From Berberis thunbergii (Eukaryota > Streptophyta > Magnoliopsida > Ranunculales > Berberidaceae), in assembly GCA_003290165.1 (NCBI GenBank), contig QNQO01006264.1, positions 372,001 through 436,000 on the forward strand: DNA of 64,000 nt, written 5' to 3'. A program made the translations under genes and the position numbers. Each line of letters opens with the position of its first letter. The first letter of the stretch is position 1. The notes beneath the pieces are model-generated. The model saw nothing but the letters and a program-made list of their open reading frames with translations. It was not told the DNA's origin and ran no database searches. Below are positions 1-11,051 of this stretch, piece after piece.

Positions 1-1430
1 GGATTGAACTCGGGAGGTTTTGCGGTTGTTGGTCAAGGAGACAGTCTTTGAGGAGTAGGTTTGGTTTGACCCACCAATCCCTCCAAATATCAATGTTATT
101 ACCATATCTAATTTGCAAAACCACTAGGTGTTTGATCTTCTGGAGAGTTGTGATGTTGCCTCTCCAGGCAAAAGAAGGAGTTTTTATGACCTCCGAATAC
201 TTTTATTTCTAAAGTATAGGTTTTTGAGCTGGATAGCTCGATTGGTAAGAGGAGACGAGATGATATTCCGCACACTTTTGGCTATAAGATCGAAGTTCTT
301 ATTCCTCATCGAAGGAATATTGAGGCCGCCCAGATAGCGATGTTGATAAATGAGATCCCATGTACACATATGTTTAGAATGGCCATCCCCCGTTCCATTC
401 CACCAGAAGTTATGTGCCAAGTTATCAATTTTGGTAGATATGGAACAAGGCAGAAGAAATGTCTTTACTATTCTTCCCGCCTGGGAGAGAACCTTGGATT
501 TCCAACTGGAGAGTTTGGTGTTGACTCTATCAATGATAAATTGAAAATCTTTGCTTTTATTATTTTACAATAGGAGAGGCGAGCCAAGGTATTTATCTTT
601 GGGGTTGTAAAGTTTGGACCCCAAAATCCTATTGATCATTTTGGCATATTTTCTGTGAACATATGAACTACAGAAGATTGAATATTTGTCATGATACTTG
701 GTAGTATTATGTGAGCAGGTCCTTGACTGTGTGATCTTCAGTCAAAGAGGCTTTACAAAACAACATCAGGTCATCTGCGTAGAAAATATGACTAATAGAC
801 GGAGATTGTTGTCTGATTTTAATTCCTTTAATCAGATTATTGGATTCCGCCCGTTGGAGGATGCAAGAAAGAGCTACAACAACTAGTATGAAGAGATAGG
901 GGAAAGATAATCCCCTTGTCTTAGTCATCAAAAAGGGATAATAGAATTAAGAGGAGGGCCATTTAGGAGTACCCACAATGACGTGGTAGAAATACACTGC
1001 CGAATCATCTGGATCCAATTATCTGAGAAGCTTAGTCTCTAAAAGAGTCAAAGAATAAAAGACCATTCCACCATGTCATAGGCTTTAGCCATAACAATTT
1101 TCATGGACATCCAACTTTGTTTTTTTTTTTTTTTTTTTACGAAAATGTTTCATCTGAAAGAAAGTCTTGTGAGCTAGATTAACATTATCCGTAATGGAAC
1201 GACCTTTAAGGAAGACTCCTTGATTAGGAGAAATGATGTCTTCCAATAGAGGTTTGGTTGGCCATGATTTTGGATATAACTTTGTAGATGACATTACAAA
1301 GAGCTATGAGTATGAATTTGTCAGGTGTGACTGGGTTGGCAACTTTGGGAATTAGTGCAATGAAAGTTTCATTTAAATTTGGATCCATTTGCCGGGTGAT
1401 ATAGGATTGGGTGATTACTCCAATGACGTA
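1..1430 (-). pseudogene. LINE reverse transcriptase remnant
   Basis: Minus-strand frames read in order: an ETFIALIPKV-like RT start (about 1400-1330), NVIYKVISKI-like text, then SPNQGVFLKGRSITDN (about 1240-1190), which is the finger/palm entry of plant L1 RTs. The catalytic YADDLMLF box follows near 800. Downstream comes LAHNFWWNGTGDGHSKH with LGGLNIPS (about 420-300), the thumb region ahead of the RNase H/zf-RVT part. Several frameshifts and stops separate these blocks, so no functional enzyme is encoded. A 19-T run (1120-1138; A on the coding strand) lies inside the RT and is absent from the sister copy near 17270. The remainder runs off the left edge. Confidence 0.85.
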
Positions 1431-1549
1431 ATTTTTGACAATGTCCTAGTAATGACGTAATTTAAGTCTCATATAATAAGACCTGGGAGTTGTTGAAGCG
1501 AGTATAGGTTTGTTGAAAAATGCTAGAACTGAAATCTAAGAGCAGGATT

Positions 1550-1985
1550 GGGTTCTCCATAAACAAAGATAGCATACCAGGAAGTAGTAGTTTAAAAATC
1601 ATTTATGATGCAATTGAAATAATATTTACAAGAAGAAATTTTTTTAACTTGCGTACCTTCCTTCCAGAAAAGAGCTATTCCCCTAGATTGGCTAGATGCT
1701 ACTACTGAGACTCCGTGTTTGTAACCAAGTCTCCGGCGTATACTTTCCATCCTGAGGTCAGTGGCTTTGGTTTCTGAAAAGAACAAAATATCTGGATTGG
1801 ACTATAGCGAGAAGGACTTTGGATTTCGGAAAGTTCAAGCAGTCCCTATGCCATGCCATGAGCATTCCATGCGAGTATCATATTGGTTCAGGCGACCCAT
1901 CATCGGCAGCCGCTGGTAGCTCTGTCAAGTTGAGACCAGTGCACTCATTGGTCCCTAGCCATTCTTTTAGATTTTCATTCCCTGA
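1550..1985 (-). pseudogene. LINE AP-type endonuclease N-terminal remnant
   Basis: On the minus strand, text resembling ILAWNAHGMA (about 1970-1940) is followed by FFSETKATDLRMESIRRRLG and RGIALFWKEG. This is the expected order of the first third of an exonuclease-endonuclease-phosphatase (EEP) domain from plant L1 LINEs. The Glu of SETK is the family's metal-binding residue. The later catalytic Asp and His blocks are missing: the sequence moves to RT within about 150 bp, so an internal deletion is inferred. Confidence 0.75.
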
Positions 1986-2013
1986 ATGCACAATATGTTG
2001 TATAGTCTACTGA

Positions 2014-3472
2014 TCAGTAAGTTCTACTATGTTGCCCCCGGACGATTACATTCTTATAAACTATTGATTCCTCCAAGTAGTACCAAGAGTTTTTTTTTTT
2101 CTGAGATGTTTTACTATTGTACTTCTTTTTCTTACTGGTTGCCTCCATATTTAGAGATGCCTCAATGTCTTTGCAATCCGGCTTCCTTTTTCCCAAGCTA
2201 ACCGTTCTGCCTGTGACTAGATTTTTAAAATTTTGCAGAACCTTTTTCTTTCCTTGGCCCTTTTCATTTTCCAGGAACGAGATAGTTGGATTGGAGTTAG
2301 CCATTACAGACGTAGAACTATAAGGAAGGAGGTGTTGCTACTGGTTCAATTGTAGGTGAACTCCCTGTATAAAATTTTGATCATTGTGCCCGGTACGACT
2401 CACATTTTGTATCATAGTTATCTGAGATAAAGTATTGAGATCTTGAAATTGAAGTTCCTTCTAGAAGTATTGTGACGTGTAATCCGTGTTTGGAGGCAGG
2501 GAGGTAGCATGAAATTCGGATCATTCATTGTGTCTGTAAGAACATGACTATTGACCCTTTGAGTAATAGATTGAAGTGCAGTTGTTTGACCCATTTCACT
2601 GATTATACCAGATGTAGGAGCGATATCCAAAGCTTGAGATTGTGCTGGAGGAGAGGGAATACTCCATGGTTGGAGACCAGATGTCATCTGAGCTAAGTTG
2701 AGCTCTAAGAGAAGGAATACATTAGGGAATTGCTGAGTCATTTGTAACAAATGGTGGTTTTAAATAGCTAGAATTTGGGCTTGGGTGTGATTTGTTATAG
2801 GTGGTTGGGGGTGGGGTGAGTGTTAGTCCAATGGGTCAGACCCTGAGTAATTGGCCATGTGGATTGGGCCAAGATTGTAGCAGGAAATATTTGTAAATTG
2901 TCCCAAAGCCCAGTTTGGGAATGGGTATCTACTACAGTTGGGCTAAGATGAGATGGTTCAGTGTTAGTCAAGCATTGGACCTGGGAGCTGTTGGGCCGGG
3001 CTTTAGAGGGAGTAAGGGGAAGTTGATTGACTTTAAATTTAGGGTTGGGGATTGAGATAAGCTTAGGATTAGGGTTGGAAAAAGGTTTAGGTTTCAGTTG
3101 TGGAAGTAGAGGATTTATAGGAGGCTGTGCACATGTTGTAGAACCTGAGGTAGGGTTAGTTGGGGAGTTGGGTCTAGCAGAAGGAACAAGAGGAGAAGGA
3201 GTAGCAGCATGTTGACTCTTCGTTGTGCTAGGCACCAGATCTAAGTTTGATGAAGAAGATTTGTTGTTTGAGGATGTTTTTGATGGGTGTGGTTCTCGTG
3301 GAGGAGTAGGAGTGGATTGGGGGTAAGTCACCGCCAAGGAGAGAAACTGGGTGTCGGCAGGTAGTATTCCCAAGCTCGAAGGAAGTTGAAGAAGGGGTTT
3401 TGGGGCAGAATCTACTCTTCGATCTGAAGAATCTGAACAAGGCGTGTCCCCTTGTATCCCTGGTCTGCAAGG
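2014..3472 (-). pseudogene. LINE ORF1 C-terminal linker (Pro/Ser-rich)
   Basis: Three consecutive minus-strand frames (3373-2795, 2750-2418, 2304-2014) encode a low-complexity chain. It is Pro/Ser/Thr/Asn-rich first and Lys-rich at the end (GKKKVLQNFK). Position and composition fit the variable region between the zinc knuckle of a plant LINE ORF1 and the endonuclease. No catalytic motif is seen. The frame at its upstream end continues the ORF1 frame found right of the gypsy element (9472-9139), which supports a single interrupted ORF. The plus-strand ORFs here are shadows. Confidence 0.65.
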
Positions 3473-3477
3473 TTGGA

Positions 3478-3977
3478 TGTCACGAACGCACGAAGAACAA
3501 CAGGCTGCTCTGGCTAAGCGGGAACAAACGGATTTTTGAAGCTTAACAAGTGGTTATTTCACGTGCCTCGCACTTGCCAATTCTTGCTTAAGTGACTCAC
3601 GTGACTAGCAGGTGATCCCAAAAACGGTTAAGGCTGTTATGAATCACAAAAGCTGTTAAAGCTGTTATGAAATCACAGAAACAGTTAAGGACAGGGTACA
3701 TCCTGGACCACTGCGCCACTCTGATCTTGCCGGCCACGACGAGCTCCACGTTCCTTGCTCACGCGTCCCTTCCTCTCCATTTTGGCTAGTACCATGTAAT
3801 AGGGTTTTATCTATATAAGTAGTAGGTATAATCAATGAAGAAAACAGGCTGTAAAAACAAGCAAAAGGTCTCTCTGTGAGAAAGAAAAGCTCTGTTTTCC
3901 TTATCTATTCCTCTTGAATGAATATGAAGGTCTGTTAGTTTTATGGAGTTTCTCTCTTAAATCCCAGAACCATTACA
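3478..3977 (+). repeat. 5' LTR of the Reina-like element
   Basis: 500 bp, TG...CA ends. It is nearly identical to 8624-9133. A TATA-like TCTATATAAGTAG lies at about 3810, giving a likely transcription start shortly downstream. The 3' LTR has an extra 9-nt block and one extra A relative to this copy. TSD TTGGA lies directly upstream. Confidence 0.93.
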
Positions 3978-3979
3978 CT

Positions 3980-3991
3980 TGGTATCAGAGC
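3980..3991 (+). other. Primer binding site (initiator tRNA-Met type)
   Basis: TGGTATCAGAGC lies two bases after the 5' LTR. This is the usual plant LTR-retrotransposon primer site complementary to the 3' end of initiator tRNA-Met. Confidence 0.9.
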
Positions 3992-4000
3992 ACTGGTTAT

Positions 4001-7000
4001 ATGGGAGCCATCGAGACCAGGGCCAAGGAGATGGAGACTCACTTGCGAGAATCCAAGAGGCAGTTCAATGAGGCTATGAGCCAGATTGAGCTCTTGAAAA
4101 AAGATGTTGCTAAACTGGCTCAGACCGAGGAGCAGTTGGCCAAGAGTGGAGAAGAACTTAGGCAACATATTGACTCACGTTTTGCTCAATTGATGCAACT
4201 CATCCAAGGAAAACACCCTCCCACTCCATCGAGTTCACACCCTGCTGCAAGCAGATCCCACATGCCTGAGCACCCAGCTCAGCAATGGCACACTGATGCC
4301 TCCATCCAGAATGAGTCTTCAATGAGTCATTTCCGTTTTCCGAAGGTGGACTTTCCCCACTTCGACGGTACTAACCCTCGCTCATGGGTCAAGAAATGTG
4401 AGAGGTACTTCCTACTTCACAATATAGCACCTGACTGCAAGGTGTCCATTGCCTCCATCCACCTTGACGGCAAGGCGGATACATGGTATCTCGACTATCA
4501 AATGGGTAAACCAACCATATCATGGCCTCAATTAGCAGCCGACGTATGTCTCAGATTTGAGAATCCAGTCCATGAGAACTACGTGGAGGCCTTCAATAAA
4601 CTCTACCAATCCACTTCAGTGGAAGCTTACTATGAAAAGTTTGAGGAGCTTAAGTCCTGGATGGTTATTAATAATGATACCCTCAGTGAATCATATTATG
4701 TGTTGAGCTTCCTTAGTGGCCTTAAACCCCACATTAAAACTAGGGTCCAAATGTTCCAACCCTCTAGTATTGCCCAGGCCCTTTCCTTAGCCAGAATGCA
4801 GGAAGCATGTTCATCCCCATCACAACAATCCATTCACCATCCCTCACCCAATTATCGTCCCACAAACCATTCAACTTCCCCATTGGGTCCCAAACTCCCC
4901 ATTTCTAACCAATCTCCACCTTTATCCATGAGTTCCAGGCCTCCTCTCCCCAGCCAAAATCTGCTCCGCAAGTCCTACACACCACCACCTAGGCCGCCTC
5001 CTTACACACCCCCCATTAGGCGTCTCTCTCCAGCTCAAATGAAAATTCGTCGCGACCAAGGCCTATGCTATAATTGTGACGAACTCTACAAACCTGGCCA
5101 CAGATGCAAGTCCCAGCAATTATACCTCCTTACCACTGATGAGGACAGCAGTGCAACCGAATATGATAGTTCCCTTGCAGTTCCAGACAGCACTTGTGAT
5201 GACTTAACCTCCGAAGAACAGACTGAAATGGAGCTCTCCATCAATGCACTTCATGGTTGCAACACTTCCAACACCATCCTCTTGAGTGGCCACATCAAAA
5301 AGGTCGCCATTTCTATTCTGGTCGACACAGGCAGCACACATTCATTCATCGACCCCAAGGTGGTTAAGGCCACAAGTTGGCCCGTACAAACAACTGCGCC
5401 TATGACTGTAAGAGTGGCTAACGGACAGCAATTGCATAGCACAGTAGTCTGCCAGCCTCTGATTTGGACGGTGCAGGGCATATCCTTCAGTGGCGATGTG
5501 CGAGTTCTACCCTTGGGGGAGCACGAGATGGTATTAGGCGTGGACTGGCTGAGAACTTTTGGCGATATCACGATTAATTTACAAAAACTTCAGCTCACTC
5601 TAGTTCACCAAGGACACAGGACAACATTACAGGGATCAAATGGACCCTCCAACATCAACATTCTCTTCTCACTCAAGCCACATAAACTTTGCCCTCATCA
5701 TACCTTCATTGGTACCTTTTGGTCCATGGAAACCACTCCTCACTCACCCCAACCACACCCTTCCATAGCTGATCTTCTCCTCAAGTTCCAAGATGTCATT
5801 GATCCTCCAACATCCCTACCCCCTAAACGGCTGCTGGATCATAAGATTCCACTTAAAACCGACGCCACACCCCCTTCCCTGCTGCCATACAGATTACCGC
5901 ACATCCAGAAATCCATTGTTGAGCAACTCATTCAAGAGATGCTTGCCGCAGGCTTCATTAAACCATCTCACAGTCCCTTCGCAGCCCCTATTCTCCTGGT
6001 CAAGAAAAAGGACGGGTCTTGGCGTTTTTGCGTAGACTACCGGCGCCTCAATGAGTTAACCATCAAGGATCGATACCCCATTCCCCTCATAGACGAACTC
6101 CTTGATGAACTCCATGGCTCAACCATTTTTTCTAAGATCGACCTCCGCTCGGGCTACCATCAAGTCTTGGTCGACCCAAATGACACCCACAAAACCGCTT
6201 TCCGTACTCACAATGGCCACTATGAATTTCTCGTCATGCCCTTCGGCCTCACTAACGCCCCTTCCACCTTCCAAGCCCTCATGAACACCATCTTTGAACC
6301 ACATTTAAGACGGTTCATACTTGTCTTCTTCGATGACATTCTCGTCTACAGCTGTTCCATGAAAGAACATTTAACTCACCTCCATATCACCTTCTCCATC
6401 TTACGCAAACACTCCCTTCATATCAAGCTGTCCAAGTGTTCCTTTGGACAGCCCAACGTTGAATATCTCGGGCACGTAATCTCTGCTGAGGGCGTGGCAG
6501 TTAGACCAATCTAAAGTCAGTGCCATTCTCTCTTGGCCACTCCCAGTCTCCCTTAAACTCCTTCGTGGTTTCCTAGGCTTGACAGGTTATTATCGCAAGT
6601 TTGTTCGTCACTATGGATCCATTGCTAAACCCCTTACAGACCTGCTGAAAAAAGACTCATTCCAATGGTCCAATGCTGCCACTACTGCCTTCGAACAGCT
6701 CAAGCACGCCCTCTGCTCTACGCCAGTCCTCAAATTGCCAAACTTCACAGCTCCTTTCACTGTGGAAGCAGATGCTAGTACCCATGGGATCGGCGCGGTT
6801 CTAAGCCAAGACCATCACCCCATAGCTTATTTTAGCAAGTCCTTGGGCCCTCGCAACTCGGGTTTATCCACATACGAAAAAGAACTGCTTGCCATCGTGC
6901 TAGCGGTGCAAAAGTGGCGTCCATACCTGCTAGGCACCAAATTCCTGATCCTCACTGATCATCAAGCTATTAAGCATTTTCTGGATCAGAGACTCACAAC

Positions 7001-8594
7001 CGTTACCCAGCAGAAGTGGCTCTCAAAGCTGCTTGGTTACGACTTCACCATTCATTATCGCCAAGGTGCCGACAACAAAGCAGCTGATGCTCTTTCACGT
7101 CATCCTGCTATCATTTCCAGTCCTGAGGTTGCAGCCAATTGCCTCGCCTTAACTCAGTGTACACCGACATGGATACAGGAGATTACCACCAGCTATGTGG
7201 GAGACGACTTGGCCGACTCCCTATTACCCAAACTGCTCGTTCATGGTGACGGATTCCCCAACTGGGCACTATGCCATGGTCTGCTCAAATTTAAATCCAA
7301 AATTTATATTGGATCAGTGGGTTCTCTCCGCCAACAACTAGTCTCTTCCGTCCATTGCTCCAACTTTGGCGGCCATTCGGGCATCACGGCTACATACCAA
7401 CGCTTATTGCGTCACTTCTACTGGCCGGGTATGAAAAGGGATCTTACGAAATTCATCATCGAATGCGAAGTTTGCCAACGTAACAAGTATGATCTCAGTG
7501 GGTATGGCGGGCTCTTACAACCTTTGCCTATTCCCGACAAAGCTTGGCAACACATTTCGATGGACTTCATCGAAGGGTTACCCGTCTCTCACGGTCACTC
7601 CGTGATAATGGTGGTCGTGGATCGATTAACCAAATACAACCATTTTTTGGTTCTCACACACCCCTTCACGGCCTCCATGGTGGCCAAGGTGTTCTTACAG
7701 ACAGTCTACAAGTTGCATGGCCTACTTGAGTCGATCGTCTCCGATCGAGACAAGACCTTCACTAGCACCTTCTGGCAACAACTCTTCGCCGCGCTTGGTA
7801 CAGACCTCGCAATGAGCTCCGCCTACCACCCACAAACCGACGGACAGACCGAGCGCACCAACGCTTGCCTCGAAACGTACCTAAGGTGCATGACCAATCA
7901 GGCCCCTTCCAAATGATTTCACTGGCTCTATCTGGCAGAATACTGGTTCAACACCACATTTCACTCAAGCTTACAAATCTCACCCTTTCAAGCCTTGTAT
8001 GGGTATACACCTCCACTCCTCGCACTCCCACCAATTGAGTCTACCAACATCAGTGAGGTCCAGACCTACCTCCAGGAACGCCAAGAGATGCTTTCTATTC
8101 TCAAGGAACGATTGATTAAGGCAAAGGAACGGATGAAATTTTTCGCTGATCGAAGGCGCACTGAGCGCTCCTTCAATTTAGGCGACTGGGTGTATCTTAA
8201 GATACAACCTTATCGTCAGAATTCCGTCTCCCTTCGCCGTAATCTGAAGCTTGCTTCACGCTTCTTCGGTCCCTTCCAAATTGTGGAGAAACTTGGTAAT
8301 GTTGCCTATCGGCTGCTTCTTCCAGAGGGTTCCCAAATTCACGACGTCTTCCATGTCTCCCAGCTCAAGGTCCATTTGGGGCCACACCAACAGAGCTTTC
8401 CCTCACTGCCATCCTCGAACTCGAATGGTTCACTCCACCCCGAACCAGTGGCGATATTGAACAGGCAGTTAGTTCCGCGCCACAACAGGGCGGTCACTCA
8501 GGTTCTGGTACAGTGGTCTTCCGGCTCACCCTCGGACGCTACATGGGAGGATTGGGCCATCATCCATGCCCGCTTCCCAAACTTTCATGCTTGA
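4001..8594 (+). pseudogene. Gag-Pol polyprotein of the Reina-like element, disrupted
   Basis: The likely start is the ATG at 4001, after the primer site; the longer open frame from 3914 lies in the LTR. Seen in order: retrotransposon gag core (about 4340-4680), CCHC knuckle CYNCDELYKPGHRC (5066), aspartic protease VDTGS (5321), RT with FFDDILVY (about 6326), RNase H VEADAS with TDHQ (6764, 6955), integrase HHCC zinc region (about 7354-7490), DDE core with MDF, SDRDK and QTDGQTE (about 7561-7855), and a chromodomain-like end SDATWEDW (about 8530). An extra base near 6502 shifts the frame just after RT, and an in-frame TGA sits at 7914-7916 at the end of the integrase core. Everything downstream of the shift is otherwise in one frame to the stop at 8592. 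Confidence 0.9.
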
Positions 8595-8610
8595 GGTCAA
8601 GCATGTACAT

Positions 8611-8620
8611 GAGAGGAAGG
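8611..8620 (+). other. Polypurine tract of the Reina-like element
   Basis: GAGAGGAAGG ends three bases before the 3' LTR start at 8624, the expected place for plus-strand priming. Confidence 0.75.
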
Positions 8621-8623
8621 TAT

Positions 8624-9133
8624 TGTCACGAACGCGCGAAGAACAACAGGCTGCTCTGGCTAGGCGGGAACAAACGGATTTTTGAAGCTTAACAAGTGGT
8701 TATTTCACGTGCCTCGCACTTGCCAATTCTTGCTTAAGTGACTCACGTGACTAGCAGGTGATCCCAAAAATGGTTAAGGCTGTTATGAATCACAAAAGCT
8801 GTTAAAGCTGTTATGAAATCACAGAAACAGTTAAGGACAGGGTACATCCTGGACCACTGCGCCACTCTGATCTTGCCGGCCACGACGAGCTCCACGTTCC
8901 TTGCTCACGCGTTCCTTCCTCTCCATTTTGGCTAGTACCATGTAATAGGGTTTTATCTATATAAGTAGTAGGTATAATCAATGAAGGTCTGTTAAAAAAC
9001 AGGCTGTAAAAACAAGCAAAAAGGTCTCTCTGTGAGAAAGAAAAGCTCTGTTTTCCTTATCTATTCCTCTTGAATGAATATGAAGGTCTGTTAGTTTTAT
9101 GGAGTTTCTCTCTTAAATCCCAGAACCATTACA
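8624..9133 (+). repeat. 3' LTR of the Reina-like element
   Basis: 510 bp, the same TG...CA ends as 3478-3977. Differences seen by eye are four transitions and two small insertions. TSD TTGGA follows at 9134-9138. Confidence 0.93.
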
Positions 9134-9138
9134 TTGGA

Positions 9139-10327
9139 CTAAAGCCAACACCAACTCTGAGCGCTCAAGGTGTTGAAGAGGTTGCTGAAGATACCTTGGC
9201 GTTTGGCGGTTATTGACTGTCGGAGTCCGACTGGAAGCTTTCTCCATTCTTACCTTAATTCTTGAGTTTTTATGGAAAGGTAAAGCCAGGGCTTTAATAC
9301 TTTTACCTGAATTTAACTCTCTGAATCTTTGTGTTGCAAATCTAAACATGGGGCAAGCTTCCGTGAAAGTATGTCTGATCATGCCACAACAGAAGCAAAA
9401 AGGAGGGACGTCTTCATAACAGAAGCGGGTGAGGAAGATGCGACCCTTAAGCAGCCCGAAGTCTGTCTCCATTTTGTATGACAGTGGTTTAGTAGCATCA
9501 ATCCATACTTTGAATCTTATGTAAGGGGTTGAGAGGTCCTATAGTGATTGCAAATCTGCTTCCATGAATGATCCCATGTAGTAGGCCAGAATCTGAGAAG
9601 CTTCCAAAGTAACTTTCTAAATTGGGAATTCATTGATTTGCATCTAGACTGGAATTTGATTAAAATTAATCTTGTGGAACTCCGATTCCCATTCCTTGAT
9701 AGAGATGAGCCAACCAAATAATTCCTCAGTATCTTTTGCATATCATCAGCGAAAAGGTGTTGATTTTCTCATTGCAAAAGCTTCCTTCCTGATCTGCTGA
9801 TGATGGAAAATTGTTGCAAAAGCTTGCAATTTTGGGTCTTCCAAAGATTGAGTCTGCTTTGGAGCGAATATTGGAGTTGGCAAGGTGAGGTTTTTCGCCA
9901 GTTGTTTATCTAGCTGATAGATTAAAAGTTCATAGTGAGATTCATTTTGTTCCTCTGGGGAGGTAACAATGGGTGTGGGTTGTTGATCCATTGAAGGTGA
10001 ACAGGTTGGAACGGTGTGCATGTTGTGGAATTGTAGGAGGGAGTTGAAGACAGTTGGGGTCCTGGCGGGAGTGGGGGATGTAGATGGTGGAGTTGGAAGT
10101 TGATGAGTATCGTTGTTATTTTGTTGTCCCTCTGAGTGCATCTGAAGAAAATGATAGCAGAAGTGCGCTTGGAATGCGTGGTTGAAAAGACCTTCATGTG
10201 TGGTTGTTAGCATAAATGTTCTGGATTGGGTTCTTCCAAGATGTTCATGATGGTGTATAATAGATGAGAGATTGCAGATATCATAGGTGGATCTATGTTC
10301 AGTGATTGAGTTTATGTGGTTCTCCAT
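9139..10327 (-). pseudogene. LINE ORF1 (gag-like) N-terminal part with CCHC knuckle
   Basis: On the minus strand an N-terminal segment with a Pro/Thr-rich stretch (10327-9746) is followed by a frame-shifted block around 9740-9480 that resembles a DUF4283 domain. Next comes a clear zinc knuckle, FCFCCGMIRHTFTEACP (about 9410-9360), in the context ETDFGLLKGRIFLTRFCYEDVPPF. This is the zf-CCHC_4 arrangement of plant LINE ORF1 proteins, which bind RNA. At least two frameshifts break it. The frame runs into the gypsy 3' LTR at 9133 and resumes left of 3478. Confidence 0.8.
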
Positions 10328-10617
10328 TCTGGTTGGGTGGCAATTTGATGTGGTTGCGGCAGCTAATTAAGAAGTGGAATGATGAGAATATGTTGGTAGT
10401 GGTGGTAACAGCCGATAGACCTTTGGTGGAGGAGGATGAAAAGTACAATGCCCGATACCTACAAAAAACAACAAACTCAATAATAAACAGTTACAGGAAA
10501 TGAAATCTGGGAGTAGAGCCTCTTTGATTTGGAGATGGAAGGAAATACAAGTAGAGCTTAGGGTTGAGAACTCTTGTTAGTGGAACTCAAAAAACCCTTA
10601 TCTATGGAAACTTCTTA

Positions 10618-10770
10618 TTGGTTGTAGTTTTCTCCATACAAAAGCATAACAGTTTGAGAATATTTATGGGGATGCCTGATGGGATGCTTAAGCTGGTAGG
10701 ATAGGGGGTTGTAGTTTTCTCCATACAAAAGCATAACGGTTTGAGAATATTGATAGGATGTTTCATTAAT
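10618..10770 (+). repeat. Two-copy tandem repeat, unit about 87 bp
   Basis: A block TAGTTTTCTCCATACAAAAG followed by CATAAC(A/G)GTTTGAGAATATT occurs at about 10623 and again at about 10711. GATGCTTAAGCT(G/A)GTAGGA also recurs around 10685 and 10792. The repeat lies upstream of the LINE ORF1 and may belong to its 5' region; that link is inference. No gene is seen in 10500-11050. Confidence 0.7.
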
Positions 10771-10969
10771 TGGGTTCACTTTGGATGCTTAAGCTAGTAG
10801 GACAGGGCGTTTATGCCTGATGGAACGTACAAAGTGGAGATTTATATGCATTTGATCTTGATGGAGCAATATTTTTTTGGGGTTTTTTTTTTTACAATGC
10901 TCGCCCCCCAGACATCAGCATAGTTAGTGCTGACTATCCATTTTATTTGAAATGAAGTTTGCACCCTAA

Positions 10970-11051
10970 ATTCACTTTTCAGTTAGTTAAGCATTAAAAA
11001 GCCAATGTCTTCACAAGTCAACGTTGTTAATTTTTTTTAAACATTTGTTAG
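10970..11051 (+). repeat. Left part of host tandem-duplication copy A
   Basis: AAGCATTAAAAAGCC, then AATGTCTTC, a CAACGTTGTT block and a T-rich stretch match 17556-17615 (copy B). Copy A is cut at 11051 by the LTR-like element and resumes at 14600 (TTTTGATTGGGG, GTATTTAGATCTAAGA), matching 17617-17655. Confidence 0.7.

Larger units (their letters stand above)
3478..9133 (+). mobile_element. Ty3/gypsy chromovirus LTR retrotransposon (Reina-like)
   Basis: This is a complete element of 5656 bp. It starts with TGTCACG, ends with ATTACA, and has LTRs of 500 and 510 bp. A perfect 5-bp TSD TTGGA lies at 3473-3477 and 9134-9138. The order gag, zinc knuckle, protease, RT, RNase H, integrase, chromodomain-like C-terminus is that of chromoviruses. 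The iMet-type primer site and compact size suggest the Reina clade, but clade placement by eye is uncertain. By eye the LTRs differ by four substitutions and two indels, which points to a recent insertion. The polyprotein has one frameshift and one nonsense codon, so this copy is not autonomous as it stands. Confidence 0.93.
1..10500 (-). mobile_element. Degenerate L1-type LINE, split by an LTR retrotransposon
   Basis: Read on the minus strand, the window shows the parts of a plant L1 LINE in order: a gag-like ORF1 with DUF4283-like and zinc-knuckle segments (about 10327-9139), a proline/serine-rich linker (3472-2014), an AP-type endonuclease start (about 1985-1550) and a reverse transcriptase (about 1430 to 1). 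The Ty3/gypsy element at 3478-9133 interrupts it: the 5-bp site TTGGA is duplicated at 3473-3477 and 9134-9138, and the ORF1 text continues on both sides. Frames are broken in many places, and the segment joining endonuclease to RT appears deleted near 1430-1560. The 3' end lies left of the window. The 5' end near 10500 is approximate because no TSD could be paired. Confidence 0.85.
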
